NCBI GenBank assembly: GCA_036417435.1
Contig: CM070903.1
Span: 82,701,501-82,765,500 of the forward strand
Direction of reading: 5' to 3'
DNA length: 64,000 nucleotides
DNA from: Inia geoffrensis
Taxonomy: Eukaryota; Chordata; Mammalia; Artiodactyla; Iniidae
Positions within the stretch are counted from its first letter, which is position 1, and each line of letters starts with the position of its first letter. The notes below the pieces were generated by a model. The model saw only the letters and a list, made by a program, of their open reading frames with translations, was not told where the DNA came from and ran no database searches. The translations under genes and the position numbers were made by a program. Shown here piece by piece: positions 21,901-35,600 of the stretch.

Positions 21901-24900
21901 TTTTCTAAAAATCCAAAACAACAAGAGGGATTTTTTTTTTTTTTCTAGTTTCAGTTTTGGCACTGGATTTTATCCTGGAGTTTTAAAATATTCTTCATCC
22001 TGTTCTTTTTCTATTAAGGTTAATGTTGAAGAAGGAAAATGCGGAAGTCGTCATTTGACAAGTTTTATAAATGAGTATTTGAAGCTCAGGAATAAGTGAA
22101 GCTGAAATTTGAAAAAATAAAAGAAAGAATGCATGCTAATTATCAGACCAGAAGTCCCACTTGTAGAATATTGAGCAATTTGTGTGAAGTGGGGAAGATG
22201 AAAGAAGTCAGAATTTGAAACGGAAGAATGAAGAAAAGAAATAAAAATGAAGTTAAGATAAGAAGTAATCTGGAATCAGAAAGCACTACGCTAAGTAATT
22301 ACTAGTCTGTTTATGTGTCCCTGTATATTTTGCTAAACATGCATGCATTATTTGTTTAATAGAAGAAATATATACAGGGTAAAGAAGTGCCTTCCAGGGG
22401 AAACGTTTAAATTAGGTAATTCTAATTTTAACTTCTTAGTCAAATGATTGAAATGCAACTTTAAAAAATAATAATAACCCTCTGTAGTCAAATAGGAGGC
22501 AGGAATGAGCTCTTCAGTTTGGGTAACAGCCAGCTTCATGTTGTCTCCTGGATTTTTCATCTCTAACTTTGCTGATCCTGGGGCATGAGTGAGTACCTCC
22601 AGAGTTGGAGTTGGTGGTCTGTCTGTGCCACCCCCCTGGACTCTTAATGCACAGACCCCTATTGTTCAGTACAGAGCAATATGTAGTAGAATGTTTTCTT
22701 AAGTTTGTCAAAGTTTTCCTAAAGAATGTCACCAGATTGGTTATAGAACCAAACCCTGAAAATCCAAGCAAAGCATTGGACAGGATAGTTCCTCTTTGGC
22801 GTTTATGAAAACATTAATTTCTTTCTAGATGGTAGTAGTGGAAAGCTATGACCATTTAGGCCCTAACTTTAAGATGCATGTGTGCTAAATTCACAAAAAT
22901 GATTCTTAATTCTTTTCTGTTTAATTCTTATTCCAGCTCAATGACTGGGGTTACTGCTAAAAAGTTATAGGGGCTTCCCTTAGAATGAGGTGGGTCACAT
23001 AAGTGAACAGGATATCTAACTGACAAGTGGCAAAAGTAGTAGTAGGTGCTTTTTTCCCTTTTCTCATTTTCTGTTATTAACATTTAACCGTTAAAATGAT
23101 GTGAGAGATATAGATCATAAAGTAGCTTTATTCTGGTTCCCTACTCCCTCCACTTATTGGGAAAATAGACGCCAAAGTTCTGTCATTTTCCCTTCTGTGT
23201 ATTGTGTTTTAGCTGAATAGAAAAAAATGATTGGTGCAGTCTTGTTATTTTCAGTTGGATGGGACAAGTGCATATGTCAAAATAATACCCAGTAGTAGCC
23301 AACCAACAGATGGCTTCTACCCTATTGGGAAAGCCAAGGCTATCACTTCTCCCCGAAATGAAGATAGCCTAAAAAACTTTGAGAGTTGTCAGACCTTACA
23401 GCTTTTGGAAAAAGTGGTCTGAGATTTTAGGGCCTGTTAGTGTCAGATTTGTGCTTTTTGTAATATTTCTGTATCTTGCAAGCAGAAGAAACTTAACTTC
23501 CATTTATAGGCAATAGTTTTCAGTATTTGCTTTGTCCCGATTATTGCTTTGTAAAACTTGCCACATGTAAACTAGTAACATTAAATTGGTAATGTTGGTT
23601 TTGCATTCTGATTTACAGTTTAGGCAGAGAGAGCGGAGGCAAGTGATGTGAATGGATGTTATATTTCTATTTAAGCTCATGGATTCTTTTATCAGGAGAT
23701 CTGAAAGGTCCTTGGGGTCCAAGAGAGAAAAGACCTGTTAGTCATCTAAGGGGAAGAGGCAGTTTGGAATTCATTATATGGCACAAGCTGGAAAGATGTA
23801 AAGCAAAAATAAACATTGCTGCTAGTGGACCATCTCATCCATTCAGGTTCCTCTCCTGCCCTGGCCAAAGCATCTTTGAGTATGAGAGTGCATCCCTCTA
23901 CCCCTTGTCTGGAGACTATGGGGGAGACAGGCCTCTTATCCTGGGGCAGGTGTAAGGTACATGTCCTCAGGAGGGCTGATTAATGCCAGGGGGCAGGTGG
24001 GGGCAGAGAAGGTGACAAAAAACAAGGTTTCAGGAAAATGACTTTGTTGGGGAAAAAAAATCAGATAGGTAAGAAGTATAAAGCTTGAAATTGATTAAAT
24101 TAGTGAGACTTAACTAAGCATCATAAACACCTATGGTGTTTTTAAGAAATACAGACGCCCAACTCCAGACCTACTAAAATAAGCACTAGTTAGGAATGTG
24201 TTTTTAAGTGCTAGGTACGTTTACTGCATACCTCTAAGAGCCACTGTTCAAAATGTAATTTAGTGCATCTAGTTTTTAAAATGTATGAGAAACCTAGTGA
24301 TTGGATGGTTTTTCCCACTTCTTTCATTTCTTTCAGAAAGTTTTTCTAAGATGTTGTCATTCTCAGAATAGGTAGACAATGGTTGGTATTTTGTTGGAAG
24401 GCTGAGTTTGTTTTTCTCTGATGTGTTCCGTATAGATTGTATATTAGTATATGATTAAGATCCAGTCTATAAGAACTTGATTCCCTGAGCAGTTTTCAGG
24501 GAATTTTGGCTTTGTTATTCATGCTAACTTTAAGTGTATGACCCTTTTCCTTGAGATATCGATGTTCAGAGTAGTGCTTCTTTTGGTAGGATTTTAATGT
24601 GTTGACATTTATTGTTTTGACAGCCCTGAAAGTGGACTTGGAATTTTCCTTGCGTGTAGGGGCTTTTCCAGCTGGTTTTACAGATTTGACCATGGACCAA
24701 GATTTAAAGCTAACTTTATGCTTTTAGATTTGGCTAATTTAGGTGTCATTTCTTCTAGACAGGCTAAATATCCTTGCACATAGTTAAAAACCAGCTAATG
24801 GCCAACGTAACTGCAAAAACGTTTAACTTTAAGACTACCCCTGACAAGAAAGGTAGAAGGTTAGAGGCATTGTTTTCTGTGTTAGCCTAACAAGTGTCAG

Positions 24901-27900
24901 TACAGAAGGAAAAAAATCTTAGCATTCTGGTGGTTTCCCCTATTCCTGGTCTGAGAAGTGATTGCTCACAAAATGCATCTGCATGTAGCCAATTAGTTGT
25001 AGAGGTTGAGTGAAAAGTCTTATGATAATTTCACAAATACTGTATCTTTGACCCTTGATCTGCTAGAATTTCATGGGAAAACCTCATTAAGGTTTGTTCT
25101 GAGGCTAGAAGTACTTTTCCCTCTTGGTGGACAGACTGGTAAAGCATCTCAGCTTGGAATAAGGGTTTTCTGTTTACTGAAGCAAGAGGCTTAAAAGAGG
25201 ATCTTGACTTTTTCTACTCTTTTTTCCTTTTTCAGATCCCTAGACTGATTTCTGTTAACTACAGTTACTTTATTGGTAATCTTTTAACTCTTACTGTGAG
25301 GCACCCATATTCTCTTCCTGCCAGAGCGAATTGTTTTCGTTGGTTTCCATTAAAAGTCATAATCATTCCATGAAGTAATCTTTCTAGCATTGGAGTAAAC
25401 AAAGGTATTTAGTAAATAGCTTTTGGGTCCCTATTTCTTCCTTCTCTTCTAGATTAGCTTTTGCCTGTTGAAATGATGGCAGAAAGTGCATCCCCAATTT
25501 GAGAACTACTTTGTTCCAGGAGGAGGAGGTGGATTGTGCTTTCAAATGTCTCTTCAGAATATTTGCCAGAGAAAGCCAAGGGATTGTTGGTTGGGGTCCC
25601 CAAACCACTTATAACCACTCCTTGATGGTAAAAGCAGCTGTTTTCACTAATAATTAGGGACCATTTTTGAATCTCTTTACTAACTCATGGCAGGAAGGAG
25701 AGGGGGCTGTCATGTTTCATGTCACTTTACACCATGTTTCATAATGACTGAAATCTTACTGTAAAATTTCTAGAGTTGTTTTGGGTGTAGAGACCAGAAC
25801 TCATTTTGCCCACTGAGTTAACTCTTAATGTTCCCTGTTCTAAACTTTAAGCTTTAATTTGTCTCTTCTGTGTTGCATCATAGGAAGGATCTTCCAAATT
25901 TTCTCCACTATGTTCTTAAGTTACAGAACATTCTAAAATGTTTTGGGCTGTGATTTAAAAGAATTTCGTATCTTCTGTCCTTTGAAGAATGGCCAGTGTA
26001 TTTATTCTAAGGGTCTAGCACACAGGGAGGTCTCTTGTGATAACTTCTGTGCAGCTTCAACATTGGTTCTTACCCCTACAGTGACTTACCTGTAATGTTG
26101 ATTCCTTTTGAGTCTGGCTGTTCATCCTGTGTTGGGCAGGAAGTTCATTAGACTAATGCCTTTTAATTTGCTGAAGATGGATAACCTGGAATAAAAGTTG
26201 TCTTGGTTTGATGATACCTTGGTTAGCTATCAGACTGAGTGGATTCTCTTGTCCATTCCACTGTTTCTGTTTTGGTGTCTTGGCAGAACATTTTCCTAGG
26301 TCCAGTTCTTTCTATGCATGTTTGCTTTTTCCACTAATTATATGCCTTTGGTTCACTGATGAACTAGTTATCCTGTTTACCCATTAGTTTCTTTTAGAAA
26401 TCTTTTTTGTATTACCTACCTACCAGCTAGTTCCAGTTATGATAGGGGAAAGCTTGGGTATACAGTATATACCTAGATTTCCCGAACTTCCCTTCCTAAA
26501 CCTAGATTAGGAACCCATGATCTAAACTGTTTTGGTTTTAATATGTCCTTTATGTAACTTTTCTAACTGCTTATTCTCAGTTCCCCATCGGTTGGCACTG
26601 GCTCATCTACACTTAGCTGAGTAAGATCTCTGGTACCCTCTTAATTCTTACCTCTGCAGTTAATTCACTGCCTCTCTGCTATAGCTCCATCTGGTTGCTT
26701 TGAGATATTTAAGGGCTTCCTACCATGGTTAGGTGGACAGGCTCTACAGATCTAGTGTCTTTCAAGCTGGTCCTTGCTTTCCACTAGGTTTCTACCTTTC
26801 TCTGGGACTTGAAACAGTTACCGTCCTTGTCTTTTTTCCCACTCAGCAGTAAATAAAACTTGAATATACAGTAAGTTTTAATTAATTTCATAGGGGTTTT
26901 TTTGTTGATGGCAACTTGGTTGAAATAGGTGTGAGGTATAGGTGTCATAGTTAATAAGGTTCTTTCTCACCCTAGTCTTTATGGAGTAACATTCCCAAAA
27001 CAATCCTTGGGCAGTTCCCTTAACTGCTTGGCTTTGGCACCCATTTCTGAAGAGTGGGGTCAGTTAACTCTTATCCCTGCTCCCTTAAAAAAGGTGGAAG
27101 TTCAAGTTAATTGGCTTATGGCAATTGGAGCAACGTAACTATTATACCAGGTATATTCAGTTCCTGCCCTTACCTATGTTTTCTTATCTTGGAAGGGGAT
27201 TGCTTTCCCTCACCATTTATCTCACCACAGCTTATTTGTTTTTAAAGTTGCCCAGAAAGTATACAAATTAAACTTTTGACATCTACGTGTAGGAATCCCG
27301 TTCTGCTTCCAGAAGTGGAAGTGCTCATGGATCTGGGAAATCTGCAAGGCATACCCCTGCAAGGTCTCGCTCCAAGGAAGATTCCAGGCGTTCCAGATCA
27401 AAGTCCAGGTCCAGATCTGAATCTAGGTAAGAAAGACTGTCTTGGGATTTTCTTGTTACTCTTAGCTTTCAAATTGGTGTGTGCTTTTGTAAACTAGGAA
27501 GATAGAGAGGGTCAGTTCATTTGTTGGCTTATTTAATATTGGTACTAGAAATGAACTTAGTCGTTAAGATCTGGGAGATAGAAGACTAAGTGGTTAAGAG
27601 CCTGGGTTTTTGGCGGTAGGGTTCAAATCTTACCTCTATTTTTTTCTGGCTTGGGCAGATTACTTAACCTTTTTCAGTCTTAGCTTCCTTATCTATAAAA
27701 GGCGAATTAGTAATAGTACCAGTTCTTCAGAATTGTGAGGATTCACTATGAGTTTTAAGTGAACTGCTTATTAGTATGGCAAATAGACTGCAGAACATTG
27801 GCTTTCAGTAACTGCAATTCTTGATAAGTAGGTATAGTCTAGTATGACAAATGTATGTATAAAACAAAAAGACCTTAATGCAGCGCTATTTTTTTTTTTT

Positions 27901-29658
27901 TTTTAAATGTTCGTCAAGAGTAAGCTATACATCTTGGTTTGCCCAGGTCAGCCCCAGTTTATGCCTATTGTCAGGCATAATTAACAGCGCCCCCTTTCTC
28001 TTAACAATGTATCCTCCTTGGTTTAAATGACAGTTCATATGATCACTGTAGTTAAGAGCAACTGGTTTTAAAACACTGCTGGAGAAAACTGTGATGGTGA
28101 TTTTATCTTAAGTGAATAGTGGGCATAATGCAAGAAGAAAAATAGAGGGTGGTATTCTGAGGGGTAAAGGTGGGTGCAAATCAGGCTAGTACGAAATGCA
28201 TGTTTTATGGTTTTCGAAAGATAATTGTGTTAAGTTTAATCTCTAAATTATTTTAAGATATGATGGAAGGGAACTTTAGCTGGTAGTGGTTTTTTGGAAC
28301 TCTTCCTAGCAGAGTAGAAATGACTATGTACAGAAGAAAAGTATCAATCCCACTTTATGCCTGAATTGTGTGTTCCAACTTTTGTAGTTTAACTCTAGAA
28401 TAGAGTATTGAAAGCCATATCTTACTGTCAGCTATTTAGTCATAACCTTGAAGCCTTTGTCTTTCAGGTCTAGATCCAGAAGAAGTTCTCGAAGGCATTA
28501 TACAAGGTCACGATCTCGGTCCCGCTCCCATAGAAGATCCCGTAGCAGATCTTACAGTAGAGATTATCGAAGACGGCATAGCCACAGTCATTCTCCCATG
28601 TCTACTCGCAGGCGTCATGTTGGGAATCGGGTAAGATGAAAAAAATGTTTTTAAAGCAGTGGACTGTTTAAAGCCGCTTTATAATAATACATAATATGTT
28701 CCCTTTTTTTCTTTTGTTTGATGTTAGAACTCATATTATTTGACAGTGGAGCTTTAGCATGAGTTACCTGTGGTGCCTTTTTAGTGTTTTGAGATTGTCT
28801 CTTTTTAAAAGATACCACCCATGTAATTGTCTACATTTGTGCTATTGGTCACATTTAAGATATTGTCACATTAACAAGGTATTGTCATATTAACAGCACA
28901 TCAGATTTTAAAAATCTCCATTATACATTATTATTACTATTTGTACACTAGATCATAGGTCTGTATGTTTCATACTAATGTTAATTTAAGTTTTCTGGGT
29001 TTGTTTCAATACACTTTACAGAATGCTGTCCTGATTTTCCCATTTACTTTTTTTTTTTTTTAATTATTCTTGGCTGTGTTGGGTCTTTGTTTCTGTGCGA
29101 GGGCTTTCTCTAGTTGCGGCAAGCAGGGGCCACTCTTCATTGGCGGTGCGCGGGCCTTTCACTGTTGCAGCCTCTCTTGTTACGGGGCGCAGGCTCAGTA
29201 GTTGTGGCTCACGGGCCTAGTTGCACCGCGGCATGTGGGATCTTCCCAGACCAGGGCTCGAACCCGTGTCCCCTGCATTGGCAGGCAGACTCTCAACCAC
29301 TGCGCCATCTGGGAAGCCCTCCCATTTACTTTTAAACAAGTTTCTTTCAGGTATTAAGGCTTTTTTATCTTCCACAAATTCCAAATGAGATGGCATTTAG
29401 TGTGTTCATATTGTGATTTCATTGTATAATATAATGCAAGTAGATCTAAAGGGAGTGTTTGTTTTTGAAAGTGGGGTGGAATTTGACTGCAGTAAATGTA
29501 TGTATGGCATAAATGAAACCTTTAGGCAAATTCATTACAGCAACTGGAGTGTCAGCAACATTTGGTTCATTATTTTCCTTACGGTAATAATTGCAAGCTA
29601 CTTAATACCTATTAAATACAGTTTGGTACTCATCTTTGGTTACATTTATGTGTGTGTA

Positions 29659-29690
<32 letters not shown>

Positions 29691-32600
29691 AACACTTTAT
29701 ACAATGTTTCTATAGAAATAAAATCAGGCTGAACATGCTCTTCTATATCTTTTTGGCAGTTTAGAGCCTCCCATTGCGTGAGTGGTATATCTTAACTCAA
29801 CATTTTAACAGTATGCCGTTTTTTCCCCCTCTGGCTTATAGAGACGTGCTATTCTGATTATCCATATGTGTGCATATTGTTGAGTGTGTGGCCATTTCTT
29901 AGAATAAAGCCCTAGAAGGTGAATCCCTTCGGCAAATTGCCCTCCAGTCTCCCCCCAAAAAATTGTCAGGTGCTTTTCACTAGTATGAGCTGCTGTTTCC
30001 CGTCCACTTGATTCTAAGTTGAACTTACCCCTTTTGTGGTGGTTTCTACATGTTCTTAAACATGCTTGTGGTGGTGGTGTAATATTAATTTTAGAATAGC
30101 ATTTTATTTCTATGTTTATTATCTTTTAGGGTTAGTGTGACATTTGTGGCTAATTTATGCATTTTTTTTAACTTTGATTTATGACACGTTTTAAAGTTGA
30201 AAATCCATTTTTCTATTTCTAGGCAAATCCTGATCCCAACTGTTGTCTTGGAGTATTTGGATTGAGCTTATACACTACAGAGAGAGATCTAAGAGAAGTA
30301 TTCTCTAAATATGGCCCAATTGCTGATGTGTCTATTGTATATGACCAGCAGTCTAGACGTTCAAGAGGATTTGCCTTTGTATATTTTGAAAATGTAGATG
30401 ATGCCAAGGAAGTAAGTAAAAGTCTTGTATCTTTGTAAAAATACCAGTCCTATTTTTAGCTATTTTTACTCGGATAAGGACAGTTTCTGCTTTAGTAACT
30501 ATATATAGCTTGAGCTAAAGGAAATGCATTCATCTGGGAACATACACTGATCAATATTGAATTTTTTTAAAAACCTAATGTGGACATTTTCAAATATTTG
30601 TACAGTAACAGAAAAGTATGACAGTTTGGTTCTATATTCCAACTCAGTCCTCTCCACCACATTATTTGAAGTAAATCCCAAAACATAGGCAACTGTTTCC
30701 AGGTGTGGTATATGTCTAGATACAGATATTTCTAAAATATAAGAATATTAATACTAATTTGGAATATTTAATCACTGTTTATATCAAATTACTTTTTAAT
30801 TAAAATTTATTTATTTATTTTTGGCTGCGTTGGGTCTTCGTTGCTGTGTGCAGGCTTTCTCTAGTTGCGGAACATGGGCTCTAGGCACGTGGACGTCAGT
30901 AGTTGTGGCGCACAGGCTTAGTTGCTGTGCAGCATGTGGGATCTTCCTGGACCAGGGCTTGAACCCGTGTCCCCTGTATAGGCAGGCAGATTATTAACCA
31001 CTGCACCACCAAGGGAAGCCCCCAAATTCTTTTTTTTTTTTTTTTTTTTGTGGTTCGCGGGCCTCTCACTGTTGTGGCCTCTCCCGTTGCGGAGCGCAGG
31101 CTCAGCAGCCATGGCTCACGGGCCCAGCCACTCCGCGGCACGTGGGATCCTCCCAGATCAGGGCACAAACCCATGCCCCTGCATCAGCAGGCGGACTCTC
31201 AACCACTGCACCACCAGGGAAGCCCCAAATTCCTTTTTCTAAAAAAATTTTTTGGCTGCACTGGGTCTTGGTTGCTAGGCACGGGCTTTCTCTAGTTGTG
31301 TTGAGCAGGGGCTACTCTTCGTTGTGGTGTGCAGACTTCTCATCGCAGTGGCTTCTCTTGTTGGCAGAGCACGAGCTTTAGGTACGTGGGCTTCAGTAGT
31401 TGTGGTGCATGGGCTAGTTGCTCCGTGGCACGTGAGATCTTCCTGGACCAGGGGTCAAACCTATGTCCCGTGCATTGGCAGGCGGATTCTAAACCACTGC
31501 GCCACCAGCAGAGTTCCCCCCCACCCCCCAAATTACTTTCTAAAATGGAGAAAAACATTAAAAAGTGATAAAGCTATGACTATGACTCAGGAGAAAGGAA
31601 CTGGTTTTGAATGTATACTAGCAAGTGATTTTATATTTAGAGTTAAGTTGATGAGGCAAAACATAGGAAGTATTTTTTTTTTTGGCCGTGCTGTATGGCT
31701 TACGGGATCTTAGTTCCCTGACCAGGGATTGAACCCAGGCCACGGCAGTGAAAGCACTGAGTCCTAACCACTGGACTGCCCAGTTAAATTTTTTTATTAT
31801 GTAAACTAAAGTAAAAATTCAGTGTGAGAATCTAGGCCACATTTAAGAAATCTGGACTTTAGATACATACAGTATAAAGGAAAAGTTGAGAAACTTAAAT
31901 GATAAGCCATCTGAGGTCAATGTTGAGATGAGTTACTGAGTTCTAAATGAGATTATATGGTTATATATTTTCTTTTATATGTATATATAACTTTGTCAAG
32001 ATTATACTAATTTTTAAAAACCATAGATTTTAAAATAAAGCTGATCTACTAAAGGAAGAGTTGAAAGCTGAATGCAAGTAATTGTAATTTAAGAGATTTA
32101 AGGGATTCTTTAAGATCTCGTCCACTTCATTTTGGTAATAATTGAACCGTATAGGCTTCCTGGTTTCCCTAAATTTATTTATTTTCTTTCTTTTTTTGCT
32201 ACAGGACCAGAGTTCACTTTCTGAAAGATAGCATATTTTGTATCTGAATCAGTAGTGCCAGAAACTGTCTTGAGGCAGAAACGATCAAACTAGAAAATAG
32301 CATACTTGGAATTAGAAGTTTAAATTCTATTTAGGTGGAGGGGTGTTTCTTTAAATTGTGAACAAACTGCTATGTCTTTGGAATGGGATATATTTTTCCT
32401 TAAGTACATACTGTTTTATTTAGTCTGTGTTCTAGGTAAAAGAACTATATGTAATTCAAGCTTTCTTCATCCCAACCTTTTGCTTCCATGGCAAGGAGCC
32501 ATAAACTTGTGTAAAGGATTAGTAAATATTTTGGGCTTTGTGCACCATAAGATCTTTTTTTTTTTTTTGCGGTACACGGGCCTCTCACTGTTGTGGCCTC

Positions 32601-35600
32601 TCCCATTGCGGAGCACAGGCTCCGGACACGCAGGCTCAGCGGCCATGGCTCACAGGTCCAGCCGCTCTGCGGCATGTGGGATCTTCCCAGACCGGGGCAT
32701 GAACCCGTGTCCCCTGCATCCACAGGTGGACTCTGAATCACTGCACCACCAGGGAAGCCCGCCATAAGATCTTAATGACACCTTTTCAGTCCTGTCAGTG
32801 TAATGTAAAAGTAGCCATATAATATGCAAATTAATGAGTGGGGCTATCTTTCAGTAAAACATTTATGGTCACTGAATTTTGAATTCCATTTATGATGAAA
32901 TACTATTGTTTTTTTTCCCCTCACCCATTTAAATTCTTAGTTCATGGGTCATAAGTTGCCAGCTATGTACTGCTTTAGAACTACAAGCACTGTGTTAGAT
33001 AAAATATTTCATGGGTTAAATTGGCTTTTGTGGTTTTTTGGGTAAGCTTTTCTGGGCTAGCTTTTTAAAATATTTAATAGGCAGAAAAGCCTATTAATAA
33101 GCTGTCAGGCATAATGTTTTGGCCTAGCTGAAACATCCAGTTGGACCCTGTTTATAGCTGTTGGATAATTTGGGGCTTTGTCCAGGGTGTATATAACAAT
33201 TTACATATCTTTTGAAGGCGAAAGAGCGTGCCAATGGAATGGAGCTTGACGGACGTAGGATCAGAGTTGATTTCTCTATAACAAAGAGACCACATACCCC
33301 AACACCAGGAATTTACATGGGGAGACCTACCTAGTAAGTTTATTTTCAAGGTTGTTAAAAATACTGACAGTTCAGTTTGTTCAGTTCCTCCAAGAACTAT
33401 AGGTAGGTAGTTAGGGGTGGAGGGGGTCTGGCATTTCACACTGGCTAAAACTCAAAAGTCAATACAGTATATTCAGTGGAAACATTCTGTTGGTACCACA
33501 CATTTTGATTGGTATCATTTAATAGATCACATCCCACTTTTATCATAAATAAATGCCATAGATTTGGCTTTGCTGGGTAATTGATTTTCACGAGACCACT
33601 TTTCCCACGCTGGAAACTTAACCATTATTATAGGTAAAATTTTAAGTTCGTACAAATCTTTCTTACTTTTGTTCATAGTGGCAGCTCACGCCGTCGAGAT
33701 TACTACGACAGGGGATATGATCGAGGCTACGATGATCGGGACTATTACAGCAGGTCATACAGGTAAGTTAAGCATAATACTAAGTTTAAGTTGCCAAAAA
33801 GTTGGAGGACAAGCTAGCTCTTCTCCTGAATCAGTTGCAACATAATTTAAGGCAGCACTATACATACCTGAGTTTTAGCCTTTGATACAAGTCATTACCT
33901 TTAATACTAAGATCCTGGCCCAGAGTTTACACTAGGTGTTTGTTTTGGCCACACCATGTGGCATCTTAGGTCCGTGACCAGGGATCGAACCCGAATCCCC
34001 TGCATTGGCAGCACGGAGTCTTAACCATCAACTGCCAGGGAAGCCCCTAAACTAGATTTTATGATTATGTGTCTTTTTAATTTATCTTTGTATGTATATT
34101 TTTTGAACACCAAGTTGTAAACCAGCTGAAATCCTTGGTTTCAAAACATGACGGTGAAAACAATTATAGAACATACTTCAGTTTTTTCCCCCTTTTTTGT
34201 TTTTAAAGTGAGTTTCATAAGCTGTGTTTTGAACGTCATTGCTTTATAAAGCAATTTTTCATATCTAAGGAATCATGCACTGAAGAGCAGGGGAAATTGA
34301 TTCTTGGAAGAATCAAAGAAGTAATTATTTAAGGACAATAATTTAGTGTAACAGTGGTAAGAAGTTTATTACCAAAAATATTGATATATATTTTGGGGTT
34401 TGGCAGAGAAATGTTCATAACACTGGGAATACTTTGAAAGGCAAAAATGAAGTAAAGTTCTCTATTTTATTAGCAACAGCAGGTAATTCAGACCCTTCCT
34501 TGCTTGTCAAAATGTAAATTGTGTAGTAAGTATTGACCACAACAGTTAATCCTTGACACCTTATTTTAGTGTGTTGAGGTGTGGATGTCATCTTTTGCAC
34601 ACTATTCAGTAATGTTTTAAGAAGTTGACAGTCCTGCCATTTAACACTGACAAAAAGAAACTTTCTGTACTGAGTGACACTTAAGGGATTGATTTGTGGA
34701 GGCTGCAAAGATTAGGGTCTTAATACTTTATTTTTATTTTAATTCATGAGCATTTATTTCTAATGATATTCATTTTAACCACCAGGGAGAGCTCTATGCC
34801 AGTTTGTAAAGAGGTGGCAAAAGCAGCTAGCTTTCACTTCTGCGAGTTTTAATTTTATTGCATGAATTGTGTGTACTTTCAAAAAAATTTTAAATGAATA
34901 TATGTTACTTTTCTGCTTTCACAGAGGAGGAGGTGGAGGAGGAGGAGGATGGAGAGCTGCTCAAGACAGGGATCAGATATACAGGTATGCCAGGAGAAGA
35001 TTTAAAATCTGTACAATAGTAGAATGGCTCACATACAGACATTTTCGTTATTAGTATTTTGGTAGATTATAGTTGGCATTACACAGAATTGGATTGCATG
35101 AAGTTTATGAATATACTGTAACTGAAGCCAAATGACAATGTGTACATGGTTTAATTTGTGTGTTCACAGAAATTAATTGCGCTTACACTAGGTCATTTAC
35201 TCAGTGGCACCATTTTGTACCTTAACATGAGATATGGCAGAAACTAAGATAATATTATTCCTGATAGTTTTATTAGCTTTTTATAAGTATCTCAGAATAG
35301 CAAGTGAGTATTCAAGTTGATCTTTCTTACACAGAACTAAATCACTTTGAAGCACTATGAATGAAATTTTGTTTTGGGTGCTCATAGGGTATAGTTAAAA
35401 TTAGTGGTAAAAAAATTTTTTTTTCCTTCTCTAAGCCATTTTAAATTCTGTTAAGTATAATGTTAATTAGCAGATGATCAGTGGATCAAATATAGCAAGG
35501 AGTATTCAACCTCTGATAGTTTGAGGGGTTATTTGGTACTGGGCCTGATAGTGTGCTTCATTCTCAGGACTAAAACAGACCTTGAAATCCTGTGACTAAT

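Noticed and set aside
23656..23955. 99-codon open frame in intron 2
   Set aside because: There is no recognisable motif, splice context or composition of a gene. It is probably chance within an intron.
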